Assembly: GCF_001426345.1 (NCBI RefSeq)
Contig: NZ_LMEM01000014.1
Location: 1 to 64,000, forward strand
Length of the DNA stretch: 64,000 bases
From: Devosia sp. Root436
Lineage (GTDB): Bacteria; Pseudomonadota; Alphaproteobacteria; Rhizobiales; Devosiaceae
Direction: 5' to 3'
Shown: positions 1 through 8,005 of the stretch, one piece after another
Position numbering within the stretch: position 1 is the stretch's first letter
Layout: each line of letters opens with the position of its first letter
Program-made: the position numbers and the translations under genes
The notes under the pieces: generated by a model
Database searches by the model: none
Seen by the model: only the letters and a program-made list of their open reading frames with translations
What the model was told of the DNA's origin: nothing

Positions 1-78
1 CGTCGCATGCGCCAGAAAGCTCGTCATCTTCGCAAACACGGTCCTGCAAAGAGACAAGCCATGGACCGCATCACTTAA
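1..78 (+). CDS. Possible 3' end of an unidentified gene
   Basis: Frame 1 is open from the window edge to a TAA at 76-78 and encodes about 25 residues of a very basic tail rich in Arg, Lys and His. It could be the C-terminus of a gene lying to the left, but nothing identifies it and a frame this short is often open by chance. Confidence 0.25.
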   Translation, partial: RRMRQKARHLRKHGPAKRQAMDRIT

Positions 79-81
79 TGG

Positions 82-137
82 TTGCTCATGGTGAGGTGCG
101 AGTTCTTCACGAGCCTCGAACCACGAGGGCGTGCCCC
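82..137. repeat. Palindromic repeat, family B (copy 1)
   Basis: This copy contains CATGGTGAGGTGCG and then CCTCGAACCACGAGGGCGTG, the two blocks that define the family. Other copies are at 14562-14627, 23386-23516 and 57577-57616. It abuts the glpK stop codon at 137-139, so it lies just downstream of that gene and may form a hairpin in its transcript. Confidence 0.75.
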
Positions 138-1624
138 TAATCACTCAGCGTCCGCCGTACCGCTATGTCCCAGCCCTTGATCTTCCGCTTGCGCTCGGCC
201 GCATCCATGTCAGGCTCGAACCTTTTGTCGCGCGCCCAGCTCTTGGCAAATTCCGCCATGTCGGGCCACACGCCTGCCTTCGATCCGGCCAGCCACGCCG
301 CGCCCAAAGCCGTGGTTTCCAGGATCACCGGCCGGTCCACCGGGGCGTCCAGCACGTCGGCGAGAAACTGCATGGTCCAGTCCGATGCCACCATGCCACC
401 ATCGACCCGCAGCACCGTATCGCCCCCACCCTTCCAGTCCCTGCGCATGGCTTCGAGCAGGTCGCGCGTCTGGTAGCACACCGATTCCAGGGCCGCCTTG
501 GCGATTTCCGCCGGCCCCGAATTGCGCGTCAAACCATAGATGGCGCCCCGCGCCTCGGCGTCCCACCACGGCGCGCCCAAGCCCACAAAGGCCGGCACCA
601 TATAGACATTCTGGCTCGGATCGGCGCTTTCGGCCAATGGCCCGGTCTCGCTGGCATGCTTGACCAGCTTCAGCCCATCGCGGATCCACTGCACCGCGGC
701 GCCGGCAATAAAGATCGAGCCTTCAAGGGCATAGCTGGTCTTGCCATCGAGCCGGTAGGCAATGGTGGTCAGCAGCCGGTTCTTGCTGCGCACCATGTCC
801 GCCCCGGTATTGAGCAGCGCGAAACAGCCCGTGCCATAGGTCGATTTCAGCATGCCGGGCTGGAAGCATGCCTGCCCGATGCTCGCTGCATGCTGGTCGC
901 CCGCCACCCCGAGAATGGGGATCGCCGCGCCGAACAGCGCCGTGTCCGTAACCCCGAAATCGTCGGCGCAGTCCTTGACCTCGGGCAGCAAGGCCGTCGG
1001 CACGTCGAATAGCTCCAACAGGCCCCTATCCCACTGGTTCTTCGCAATATCGAACAGCAGCGTCCGCCCGGCATTGGTGGCATCCGTCGCATGCACCTTG
1101 CCCCCGGTCAGCCGCCAGATCAGGAAAGCGTCCACCGTGCCGAAGGCCAGTTCGCCCTTTTCTGCCCGCTTGCGTGCGCCTTTCACGTTATCGAGCAGCC
1201 ATTTGACCTTGGTGCCCGAAAAATAGGGGTCCAGCAGCAGCCCGGTCTTGCGCGTCACGATTTTCTCGTGCCCGGCCTGTTTGAGCCTGGCGCAATAGGC
1301 GGAGGTGCGCCGGTCCTGCCAGACGATGGCATTGTGGATCGCCTTGCCCGTCGCCCGATCCCAGATCAGCGTGGTCTCGCGCTGGTTGGTGATGCCGATG
1401 GCCGCAATCTCCTGCGCACCGACCTTGGCGTCCTTGAGTGCGGTCTTGATCGCCCAGACTACCGACTCCCAGATTTCCTCCGGGTCATGCTCCACCCAGC
1501 CGTCTTGCGGAAATATCTGGGTAAACTCCTTCTGCCCCACGCCGGCAATCGTCCGGTCCTTGCCGAACACGATCGCCCGGCTCGACGTTGTCCCCTGATC
1601 GATCGCCAGGATGTAGTCGGTCAT
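137..1624 (-). CDS. glpK: Glycerol kinase
   Basis: GlpK phosphorylates glycerol to sn-glycerol-3-phosphate with ATP in the cytoplasm. The 495-residue length is typical of the family. The N-terminal phosphate-binding motif [12 protein letters not shown] is present near residues 9-20, as are the FGGY-kinase blocks around [11 protein letters not shown] and a C-terminal DGGM segment. It lies downstream of glpD on the same strand. A 151-bp spacer filled by a palindromic repeat pair separates the two genes, so they probably form a glpD-glpK operon whose second gene may be read at a different level. The start is the ATG at 1624. No glycerol facilitator or glpR is in the window. Confidence 0.97.
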   Translation of the reverse strand: MTDYILAIDQGTTSSRAIVFGKDRTIAGVGQKEFTQIFPQDGWVEHDPEEIWESVVWAIKTALKDAKVGAQEIAAIGITNQRETTLIWDRATGKAIHNAIVWQDRRTSAYCARLKQAGHEKIVTRKTGLLLDPYFSGTKVKWLLDNVKGARKRAEKGELAFGTVDAFLIWRLTGGKVHATDATNAGRTLLFDIAKNQWDRGLLELFDVPTALLPEVKDCADDFGVTDTALFGAAIPILGVAGDQHAASIGQACFQPGMLKSTYGTGCFALLNTGADMVRSKNRLLTTIAYRLDGKTSYALEGSIFIAGAAVQWIRDGLKLVKHASETGPLAESADPSQNVYMVPAFVGLGAPWWDAEARGAIYGLTRNSGPAEIAKAALESVCYQTRDLLEAMRRDWKGGGDTVLRVDGGMVASDWTMQFLADVLDAPVDRPVILETTALGAAWLAGSKAGVWPDMAEFAKSWARDKRFEPDMDAAERKRKIKGWDIAVRRTLSD

Positions 1625-1647
1625 GCAATTCTCCTCCGCACGTTCTT

Positions 1648-1789
1648 CCCCTCTCCCCTTGAGGGAGAGGGACGACCTGACGCGTTCAGCGGAAGGTCAG
1701 GGTGAGGGGTGCCGCGCCATCCCATGCCAGAAGCCAGGAAGAGACCCCTCATCCGCCCTTCGGGCACCTTCTCCCTCAAGGGGAGAAGG
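1648..1789. repeat. Palindromic repeat pair, family A (copy 1)
   Basis: Two hairpins face each other. The left one is CCCTCTCC-CCTTGA-GGGAGAGGG and the right one is CCTTCTCCCTCAAGGGGAGAAGG, joined by GGTGAGGGG / CCCCTCATCCGCCC blocks. The pair fills the glpD-glpK spacer. Its right end overlaps the glpD 3' end and contributes the glpD stop codon. Confidence 0.85.
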
Positions 1790-3281
1790 AAGTCCCGGCC
1801 AGATACGCCTCCAGCGCCGCGACCTCGTCCGCCCCCACCCGCAGCCCAACCTTGGTCCGCCGCCACAGCACATCTTGTGCCGTCCGCGCCCATTCATTGG
1901 CAACCAGGTAATCCACCTCGGCCGCATAAAGGTCCCAGCCGAAATGCTGCCCCAGCCCGCCGGTATCGCCGGCGTTCCCCAGCACCACCCGCGCCTTGGT
2001 CCCATATTGCCGCAGCAGCCGCCGCAGCAGGCCGGCCGGCATCCCGGCATAGTCCATGCCCAGCCGCCGCAATTCGGCGTCAAAGGCCAGCGGCTCGAAC
2101 TCCCCGCCCGGCAGCCGGCTCGTCCTGGTCCAGGCCGCGCCCTTCTTGCCCAGCACGCTCTCGATCTTTTCCAGCACCGATTCCGCCAGCCGCCGCGATG
2201 TCGTCAGCTTGCCGCCGAATACGTTGATGGCCGCGCCATCGGCCGCGTCGCCATCCACCTTGAGCACATAGTCGCGCGTCGCCTCCTGCGCCGCGCTGGC
2301 CCCGTCGTCGAATAGCGGCCGCACGCCGGAATAGGTCCAGACGATCTGCTCCCGCGTCACCGGCTGGACAAAATATTCGCTCGCCGCCGACAGCAGGTAG
2401 TCGGTCTCCTTGTCGGAAATCCGAACGTCCTTGGGGTCGCCGGAAAAATCCTCGTCGGTGGTGCCGATCAGGGTGAAATCGTCCTCATAGGGAATGGCGA
2501 AGATGATGCGGCCATCGCCATTCTGGAAGATGTAGCAGCGGTCATGCTCATAGAGCTTGCGCACCACGATATGGCTGCCCTTGACCAGCCGCACATGATG
2601 CGCCCCGTTCCTGCCCATCGCCCCCGTTATCACCTGGTCCACCCACGGTCCCGCCGCATTGACCACCAGCTTCGCGCGCACGCTCTGCCGCCCCGCCTCG
2701 CCATCCAGTTCCACCAACCAGCCGCCGCTATCGCGGCGCACGCTGGTCACTTTGGTCCGGACATGGATGGTGGCGCCCTTGTCGGCCGCGTCGCGGGCGT
2801 TGAGCACCACGAAACGCGCATCGTCCACCCAGCAGTCCGAATATTCAAAACCCAGCCGATAACCCGGCTTCAATGGCTTGCCGGTCTCGTGCCGCGTCAG
2901 GTCCAGCGTCTTGGTCGGCGGCAGCAGGCGCCGCCCGCCCATATAGTCATACATGGCCAGCCCCGCCCGCAGCACCGCCGCCGGCCGCAAGCCCTTGTGG
3001 TGCGGCAGCACGAAGCGCAGTGGCTTGATGATATGGGGCGCCTCCGCCCACAATATTTCGCGCTCGGCCAGCGCCTCATGCACCAGGCGGAATTCGTAAT
3101 GTTCGAGATAACGCAGCCCGCCATGCACCAGCTTGGTCGCCGCCGAGGAGGTGCCCGAGGCCAGGTCGTTCATCTCGGCCAGCGCCACCGAATAGCCGCG
3201 CCCCACCGCATCGCGCGCCACGCTGGCGCCGTTGATGCCACCGCCGATGACGAAGATGTCGACGCTGTCGCTACCGGCCAT
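1776..3281 (-). CDS. glpD: Glycerol-3-phosphate dehydrogenase (FAD, aerobic type)
   Basis: GlpD oxidises sn-glycerol-3-phosphate to dihydroxyacetone phosphate at the inner membrane and passes electrons to quinone. The protein is 501 residues from the ATG at 3281. That start has AGGAG at 3289-3293, seven bases upstream, and leads directly into the FAD-binding segment FVIGGGINGASVARDAVGRG. A longer reading from 3395 would run through the operator region and is rejected. Blocks such as KLVHGGLRYLEHYEFRLV and TTSRRLAESVLEKI are typical of GlpD. The last residues (SFSP) and the TGA stop are read from the adjoining palindromic repeat. It pairs functionally with glpK downstream and is probably controlled by a DeoR-family regulator through the repeats at 3303-3352. 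Confidence 0.96.
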   Translation of the reverse strand: MAGSDSVDIFVIGGGINGASVARDAVGRGYSVALAEMNDLASGTSSAATKLVHGGLRYLEHYEFRLVHEALAEREILWAEAPHIIKPLRFVLPHHKGLRPAAVLRAGLAMYDYMGGRRLLPPTKTLDLTRHETGKPLKPGYRLGFEYSDCWVDDARFVVLNARDAADKGATIHVRTKVTSVRRDSGGWLVELDGEAGRQSVRAKLVVNAAGPWVDQVITGAMGRNGAHHVRLVKGSHIVVRKLYEHDRCYIFQNGDGRIIFAIPYEDDFTLIGTTDEDFSGDPKDVRISDKETDYLLSAASEYFVQPVTREQIVWTYSGVRPLFDDGASAAQEATRDYVLKVDGDAADGAAINVFGGKLTTSRRLAESVLEKIESVLGKKGAAWTRTSRLPGGEFEPLAFDAELRRLGMDYAGMPAGLLRRLLRQYGTKARVVLGNAGDTGGLGQHFGWDLYAAEVDYLVANEWARTAQDVLWRRTKVGLRVGADEVAALEAYLAGTSFSP

Positions 3282-3302
3282 GGCAAGGCTCCTGCTGATA
3301 TC

Positions 3303-3352
3303 TTTCGTTTGTACGCGGTTTTGTTTCGTTTTAAAAGGCAGGAGTTTCGTTT
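3303..3352. promoter_or_regulatory. Three TTTCGTTT boxes at 21-bp spacing (probable GlpR operators)
   Basis: The octamer TTTCGTTT occurs three times in the same orientation, at 3303-3310, 3324-3331 and 3345-3352. The start-to-start spacing is exactly 21 bp, two helical turns. The array is in the glpD leader, 22 bp upstream of the glpD ATG, in the region divergent to the AEC permease gene. DeoR-family GlpR repressors bind repeated TTCG-containing boxes, so this is probably a glycerol-3-phosphate-responsive operator. Assignment to GlpR is inferred. Confidence 0.65.
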
Positions 3353-3369
3353 TCCGGCGCCATACCGCC

Positions 3370-3396
3370 CTTGCAATCTTCCATACAAGATGCAAG
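3370..3396. promoter_or_regulatory. Inverted repeat in the glpD/permease divergent region
   Basis: CTTGCAATCTT (3370-3380) and AAGATGCAAG (3387-3396) form an inverted repeat with one bulged base. It lies upstream of the TTTCGTTT array, in the part expected to hold the glpD promoter. A tentative minus-strand -35 (TTGTAT) overlaps it. It could bind a second regulator, but no protein can be named. Confidence 0.3.
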
Positions 3397-3457
3397 TTGA
3401 CCCTGCGCCGCGGGGAGGCTAGGGCAGGGTGTCCCTCCGGTTCGGGAATCCCCGGTC

Positions 3458-4393
3458 ATGCTCGCCATTCTCACCGTTATTGCGCCCATCTTCGCGCTGA
3501 TGGCGCTCGGCTATTCGGCCGTTCGCTTCCGTCTGTTCCCGGCCGATGGCATCAAGAGCCTGATCGCTTTCGTGAACAATTTTGCGACGCCCTGCCTGCT
3601 GTTCCACTCACTGCTGACCAGCGATTTCCGCGCCGCCTTCAATATTTCCATTATCGGCCCCTACTATCTGGGCGCGCTGATCTGCTTCGTGCTGGGCATC
3701 GTCGTGGCGCTCAAACTCTTCGGCAATCGGCCGGGCGAGGCGGTGTCGGTGGGCTTTTCCGGCATGTTCACCAATACCGTGCTGGTCGGCCTGCCCATCG
3801 TGACCCGCGCCTATGGCGCCGATTCCCTGCCGGTAACGCTGTCCATCATCGGCCTGCATGGCGCCATCCTGCTGACCGTGGGCATGGTGACCATGGAACT
3901 GATGCGCCGCGACGGGCAGGCGCTCGGCAAGACGCTGCTCACCGCCGGCAAGCGCGTCGGCTCCAATCCGCTGATCTGGGGCATTGCCGCCGGCATGGCC
4001 GGTTATTTCTCTGGCCTCAAGCTCATCGAGCCGGCAGAGGCTTTCTTCACCATGATGAGCCAGGCCGTTGTCCCCGCCGCCTTGTTCGGCATTGGCGGGG
4101 CGCTCAACGAATTCAAGCTCAGCGACAACTGGAAGCAGGCGTTGGTCGCCGCCATCATCAAGCTGATCGTCCACCCCGCCATCGCCTATGTGCTGATGAT
4201 CTGGGTGCTGCATGTGCCGATGGAGGTGGCCCGCTACGGCATACTGCTCTCGGCCATGCCCGCCGGTGTCAACGTCTACGTCTTCGCCACCTACTATAAC
4301 CGCGGCGTGAGCGTCGCCGCCAACGCCATCCTCATCGCCACGATAGCCTCGGCCGTGACCATCTCGGCCTGGCTCTATGTCTTGAGTTTGTAG
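3458..4393 (+). CDS. AEC-family transporter (auxin efflux carrier type)
   Basis: This inner-membrane permease has 311 residues, a usual length for the AEC/BART family, with about ten hydrophobic segments along its length. The two halves resemble each other and the family's proline and asparagine positions appear in FVNNFATPCLLF and the NPLIWG segment. AEC members in bacteria export or import small carboxylates such as malate or malonate. The substrate here is not visible. The gene is divergent from glpD, and its own Shine-Dalgarno sequence is weak. It converges with the SRPBCC gene across a short hairpin. Confidence 0.85.
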   Translation: MLAILTVIAPIFALMALGYSAVRFRLFPADGIKSLIAFVNNFATPCLLFHSLLTSDFRAAFNISIIGPYYLGALICFVLGIVVALKLFGNRPGEAVSVGFSGMFTNTVLVGLPIVTRAYGADSLPVTLSIIGLHGAILLTVGMVTMELMRRDGQALGKTLLTAGKRVGSNPLIWGIAAGMAGYFSGLKLIEPAEAFFTMMSQAVVPAALFGIGGALNEFKLSDNWKQALVAAIIKLIVHPAIAYVLMIWVLHVPMEVARYGILLSAMPAGVNVYVFATYYNRGVSVAANAILIATIASAVTISAWLYVLSL

Positions 4394-4398
4394 GGTTC

Positions 4399-4425
4399 TT
4401 ACCTCTCCCCCCAAGGGAGAGGTAA
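4399..4425. terminator. Bidirectional hairpin between convergent genes
   Basis: TTACCTCTCCC (4399-4409) and GGGAGAGGTAA (4415-4425) form an 11-bp perfect stem with a 5-base loop, CCCAA. It sits in the 37-bp gap between the convergent permease and SRPBCC genes. There is no good T-run, so it is a terminator only in the loose sense. Its arms resemble the outer hairpin of repeat family A. Confidence 0.55.
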
Positions 4426-4430
4426 GAGGT

Positions 4431-4898
4431 CTAACCCTCCACCAGCGACGCCAGCTGTGCCGTCACCGAACCCCAGCCGTCATAAAAGCCCAAATCGCGA
4501 TGCAGGGTCTGGTCGGCATGGTCCTTGTGCATCACCACGGCGCGATAGGCGGTGCCCAGGTCGTGGTCGTCCAGCGTGATGACCGCCGTCATCATCGGCT
4601 GCTCGGCCGGCCGCCAGCCGCCCACCAGCGCATTGGTGAAGACGATCCGCCGTCCTTCCTCGAGCGCCAGGTAGCAGGCCGACAGATGCGGGCCGAAATC
4701 CCCGCCATTTTCGCTCATCAGTGTGGTCAGCGCGCCGCCCGGCCGCAGGTCCATCTCTGCCACCCGGCACAAAGCCGGTGCCGGTATCCACCATTTGGCA
4801 AAGCTGTCGGGCGTCGTCCACGCCGCCCAGATGGCGGAGCGCGGCGCCTTGATGATGCGGCTGATTTCGAGGTCGCGTTCCGGGTCGAGCTTGGTCAT
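4431..4898 (-). CDS. SRPBCC (AHSA1-like) domain protein
   Basis: This is a 155-residue single-domain protein of the Aha1-like START/SRPBCC fold. Family marks are the opening ISRIIKAPRSAIWAAWTTPD, the KWWIPAP block and the closing FYDGWGSVTAQLASLVEG. Members bind hydrophobic ligands, and the exact ligand is not visible. Its start overlaps the stop of the ArsR-type gene upstream by four bases (ATGA), so the two are translated as a coupled pair. ArsR plus SRPBCC is a recurrent two-gene arrangement in proteobacteria. Confidence 0.9.
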   Translation of the reverse strand: MTKLDPERDLEISRIIKAPRSAIWAAWTTPDSFAKWWIPAPALCRVAEMDLRPGGALTTLMSENGGDFGPHLSACYLALEEGRRIVFTNALVGGWRPAEQPMMTAVITLDDHDLGTAYRAVVMHKDHADQTLHRDLGFYDGWGSVTAQLASLVEG

Positions 4899-5248
4899 TT
4901 TTTCGGTTCCTTGTCCTGCGTGACGAACTGCTCCAGCCGGTCCGTCCGGCCTTCCCAGATCGCCCTTTGTTCGCTGAGCCAGCCATCCACCGCCGCCAGC
5001 CGCGTTTGCTCGATTGTGCAGGTGCGCACCCGCCCGGCCTTGCTGGTGCGGATCAGCCCGGCTCCTTCGAGCATATGAATGTGTTTCATGAACGAGGGCA
5101 GGGCCATGTCGAATGGCGCCGCCAGCTCGCCCACGCTGGCCGGTCCCCGCCCCAGCCGCCCCACCACCGCCCTGCGGGTCGGGTCGGCCAAGGCCTGGAA
5201 AATGCCATCGAGCTGCGATTGATACTGTTCCATAAGGCTAAGTATCAT
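4895..5248 (-). CDS. ArsR-family HTH transcriptional regulator
   Basis: This 117-residue winged-helix protein carries the ArsR signature: FQALADPTRRAVVGRL, then the recognition helix region FDMALPSFMKHIHMLEGAGL, then the wing IRTSKAGRVRTCTI. No cysteine metal-binding motif is seen in the DNA-binding helix, so it belongs to the non-metal ArsR group often paired with SRPBCC proteins. It probably represses its own two-gene operon. Confidence 0.92.
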   Translation of the reverse strand: MILSLMEQYQSQLDGIFQALADPTRRAVVGRLGRGPASVGELAAPFDMALPSFMKHIHMLEGAGLIRTSKAGRVRTCTIEQTRLAAVDGWLSEQRAIWEGRTDRLEQFVTQDKEPKK

Positions 5249-5284
5249 CCCGCAATGCTTAGCGCAAGAGCTAAGTTTGGCGCG

Positions 5285-6235
5285 TCAGTAGAAGTTGTAG
5301 CTGTCCGCCAGTGCGTTCGACACTTCGTTGTTCTGCGCGATGAACTCGGTCAGGAATTCGTGCAGGCCGTGGCTGAAGATGGTGTCCATCGTCGTGCCCT
5401 CGACCATGGCGCGCAATTGTCCCGCTGCTTCGTTGCATACCTGCTTGCGCCCATAGAACGCACCCAGCGTCCCGATATTCTGCTCGATGAACCGTGCGCA
5501 GAAGATCAGCGAGCGCGGCATTTCCGGCCGCAGGATCAGGAAGTCGGCAATGTTCTGCGGCTTGTAGCGATCATGGTAGACATGGCGATAGCTGCGATGC
5601 GCCGAGGCCGCCCGCAGGATCAGCGACCATTGCTGGGTATCGAGGTCGCTGCCCACCATTTCGGTCTGCGGCAGCAGCACGTAATATTTCATGTCGAGAA
5701 TGCGCGCCGTATTGTCGGCCCGCTCGACGAAATTACCCGCCTGCAGGAACGCGAAGCCGTCATCCCGCAGGATGGTGCCCAGCAGCGCCCCGCGAAACTG
5801 GTGGCTGGTATGCTTGACCCATTCGAGCAGGCCCAACAGCTTCGCCCCGCGCACATCCCGCGGCTTGATCTGGGAAAATTCCAGCCATGCCGAATTGATG
5901 GCTTCCCACATGTCGCTGGTAATAGCCGTGCGCACCGAGCGCGCATTGGTCCGCGCCGCCATGAGGCACGAATAGACCGAGCTGGGATTGTCCGGGTCGA
6001 ACATCATGAAATGGGCAACCGTATCGACATCCGCCGGCCGCTCTTTCTTGACGAAATCCTCGTTCACCTCGGCCGCCTGCATCATGCTCATCAGATGCTC
6101 GCTGGCCCCACCCTCGCGCCGGCTGGTGAGGCTCATGCGATAACCTACCTCCAGCAGCCGCGCCATATTCTCGGCCCGCTCGACATAGCGGGAAAGCCAG
6201 AACAGGTTCTGCGCGGTGCGTCCGAGCATGGTCAT
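5285..6235 (-). CDS. Alpha-E domain protein
   Basis: This 316-residue, largely helical protein has the alpha-E (DUF403) opening MLGRTAQNLFWLSRYVERAE and the later RDDGFAFLQAGNFVERADNT block. In many proteobacteria it is encoded beside a circularly permuted ATP-grasp protein and a transglutaminase-like protease, a set predicted to make or handle a peptide-like molecule. Here it follows the ATP-grasp gene on the same strand, across a spacer holding a repeat pair. The transglutaminase partner is not adjacent. The biochemical role is unknown. Confidence 0.9.
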   Translation of the reverse strand: MTMLGRTAQNLFWLSRYVERAENMARLLEVGYRMSLTSRREGGASEHLMSMMQAAEVNEDFVKKERPADVDTVAHFMMFDPDNPSSVYSCLMAARTNARSVRTAITSDMWEAINSAWLEFSQIKPRDVRGAKLLGLLEWVKHTSHQFRGALLGTILRDDGFAFLQAGNFVERADNTARILDMKYYVLLPQTEMVGSDLDTQQWSLILRAASAHRSYRHVYHDRYKPQNIADFLILRPEMPRSLIFCARFIEQNIGTLGAFYGRKQVCNEAAGQLRAMVEGTTMDTIFSHGLHEFLTEFIAQNNEVSNALADSYNFY

Positions 6236-6271
6236 GGGCTCACCTCATGGCGCTCGGCATTTCGGTTCCTG

Positions 6272-6402
6272 CCCACCCTCTCCCTTGAGGGGAGGGTAGC
6301 GCCGCTCGGCCCGCAGGGCCGTAGCAGAGCTGGGGTGGGGGTGGCTTTCTGGGCCACTGATGGACCCCCACCCTCATTCCCTCCCCTCAAGGGGGAGGGA
6401 GG
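6272..6402. repeat. Palindromic repeat pair, family A (copy 2)
   Basis: Arms CCCTCTCCCTTGAGGGGAGGG and CCCTCCCCTCAAGGGGGAGGG face each other around GGGTGGGGGT / ACCCCCACCC blocks. The pair occupies nearly all of the spacer between the ATP-grasp and alpha-E genes, which are co-directional. Confidence 0.8.
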
Positions 6403-6446
6403 CAATGGAGCCGCTGCGTCGGGGCATTGGTACGAAAGGGCCATCA

Positions 6447-7871
6447 TCAATCTTCCAGCACCCACGTATCCTTCGTCCCGCCGCCCTGCGACGAGTTCAC
6501 CACCAGCGAGCCCTTCTTCAGCGCCACCCGCGTCAGCCCGCCCGGCGTGATCCGCACTTCATCGCCAACCAGCACATAGGGCCGCAAATCCACATGCCGC
6601 GGCGCAATGCCGGCATTGACGTAAGTGGGGCAGGTCGAGAGCGCCAAGGTCGGCTGCACGATATAATTGTCGGGCCGCGCCTCGATCTTGCGGCGGAATT
6701 CGGCATGCATGGCCTTGCTCGATGTCGGCCCCACCATCATGCCATAGCCGCCCGAGCCGTGAACCTCTTTCACCACCAGGTCGCCGATATTGGCCAGCAC
6801 CCAGTTGCGCTGCTCGTCGTCGGTGCAGTTATAGGTCGGCACGTTGCTCAGCAGCGCCTTCTCGCCGAGATAGAATTCGATGATCTCGGGCACATAGGTA
6901 TAGACCGCCTTGTCGTCGGCAATGCCGGTGCCCGGCGCGTTGACCAGCGTCACATTGCCCGCCCGATAGGCGCTGAACAGCCCCGGCACGCCCAGCATGG
7001 AATCCGGCCTGAAAGTCAGCGGATCGAGATAGTCGTCGTCGACCCGCCGATAGATCACGTCCACCCGCTCTGGGCCGGTAGTGGTCCGCATATAGACCTT
7101 GCCTTCATCGACAAACAGGTCCGGCCCCTCGCAGAGGGTGGCGCCCATCTGATCGGCCAGGAAGGAGTGTTCGAAATAGGCCGAATTATAGATGCCCGGC
7201 GTCAGCACCACGATATTGGGCGTGCCGCGCGTTCCCGCCGGCGCCACGCTTTCCAGCGTTCGCCGCAGGTTTTCCGGATAATTCTCCACCGAGGCGACCT
7301 TCTGGCGCTGGAACAGGTCCGGCGCCAGGATCATCATCGCCTCGCGGTCTTCCAGCATGTAGCTGACGCCCGACGGCGTGCGCAGATTGTCTTCCAGCAC
7401 ATAGAATTCATCCGGCCCCACCCGCACGATATCGACGCCGATAATATGGGCATAGACCTGCCTGGCCGGGTCCAGCCCCATCATTTGCGGGCAGAAGGCT
7501 GAATTGTCGAGAATCAGCTTTTCCGGAACCCGTCCGGCCTTGAGGATGTCCTGGCCATGATAGATGTCATGGAGAAAGGCGTTGAGCGCCCGCACGCGCT
7601 GATCGATCCCCTTGGAGAGCCTGCGCCATTCGGCAGCGGCGATGATGCGGGGAATGACATCGAAGGGAATGACCTTCTCGGTGCCCTCGGCCGAGCCATA
7701 GACGGCAAAGGTGATCCCGAGCTTGCGGAAGATGGCCTCGGCATCCGACTGCATCAGCGTCAGCGCCTTGTCCGGTTGTTCTTCGAGCCACTGGGCCAGC
7801 GCCCGATAAGGTTCGCGGACGCTGCCATCCGCATTGTGCATTTCGTCGAACGGCGCTGTGTCGCCCATCAT
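6447..7871 (-). CDS. Circularly permuted type 2 ATP-grasp protein
   Basis: This 474-residue protein belongs to the circularly permuted ATP-grasp family (DUF404/407/CP_ATPgrasp). Marks include NVVLTPGIYNSAYFEH-like residues near the middle, VDVIYRRVDDDYLDP, and the C-terminal GSGGYGMMVGPTSS glycine loop with RPYVLVG. The ATP-grasp fold suggests an ATP-dependent carboxylate-amine ligase. It is the first gene of a pair with the alpha-E protein, and the two families co-occur widely. The product of the ligation is not known. It is divergent from the hydroxyacid dehydrogenase gene. Confidence 0.92.
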   Translation of the reverse strand: MMGDTAPFDEMHNADGSVREPYRALAQWLEEQPDKALTLMQSDAEAIFRKLGITFAVYGSAEGTEKVIPFDVIPRIIAAAEWRRLSKGIDQRVRALNAFLHDIYHGQDILKAGRVPEKLILDNSAFCPQMMGLDPARQVYAHIIGVDIVRVGPDEFYVLEDNLRTPSGVSYMLEDREAMMILAPDLFQRQKVASVENYPENLRRTLESVAPAGTRGTPNIVVLTPGIYNSAYFEHSFLADQMGATLCEGPDLFVDEGKVYMRTTTGPERVDVIYRRVDDDYLDPLTFRPDSMLGVPGLFSAYRAGNVTLVNAPGTGIADDKAVYTYVPEIIEFYLGEKALLSNVPTYNCTDDEQRNWVLANIGDLVVKEVHGSGGYGMMVGPTSSKAMHAEFRRKIEARPDNYIVQPTLALSTCPTYVNAGIAPRHVDLRPYVLVGDEVRITPGGLTRVALKKGSLVVNSSQGGGTKDTWVLED

Positions 7872-8005
7872 GCTCCGAGTGGTCTACGGCTCATCCCATC
7901 GCCTTCACATTGCTGCACATTTGGCCGGCGGCGGCAAGCGGGCATCCCCAAAAGACTTGCGATGCCCGCTCCCACCGCTAAGCTGCCGCCAACAAGAGGA
8001 ATCCC

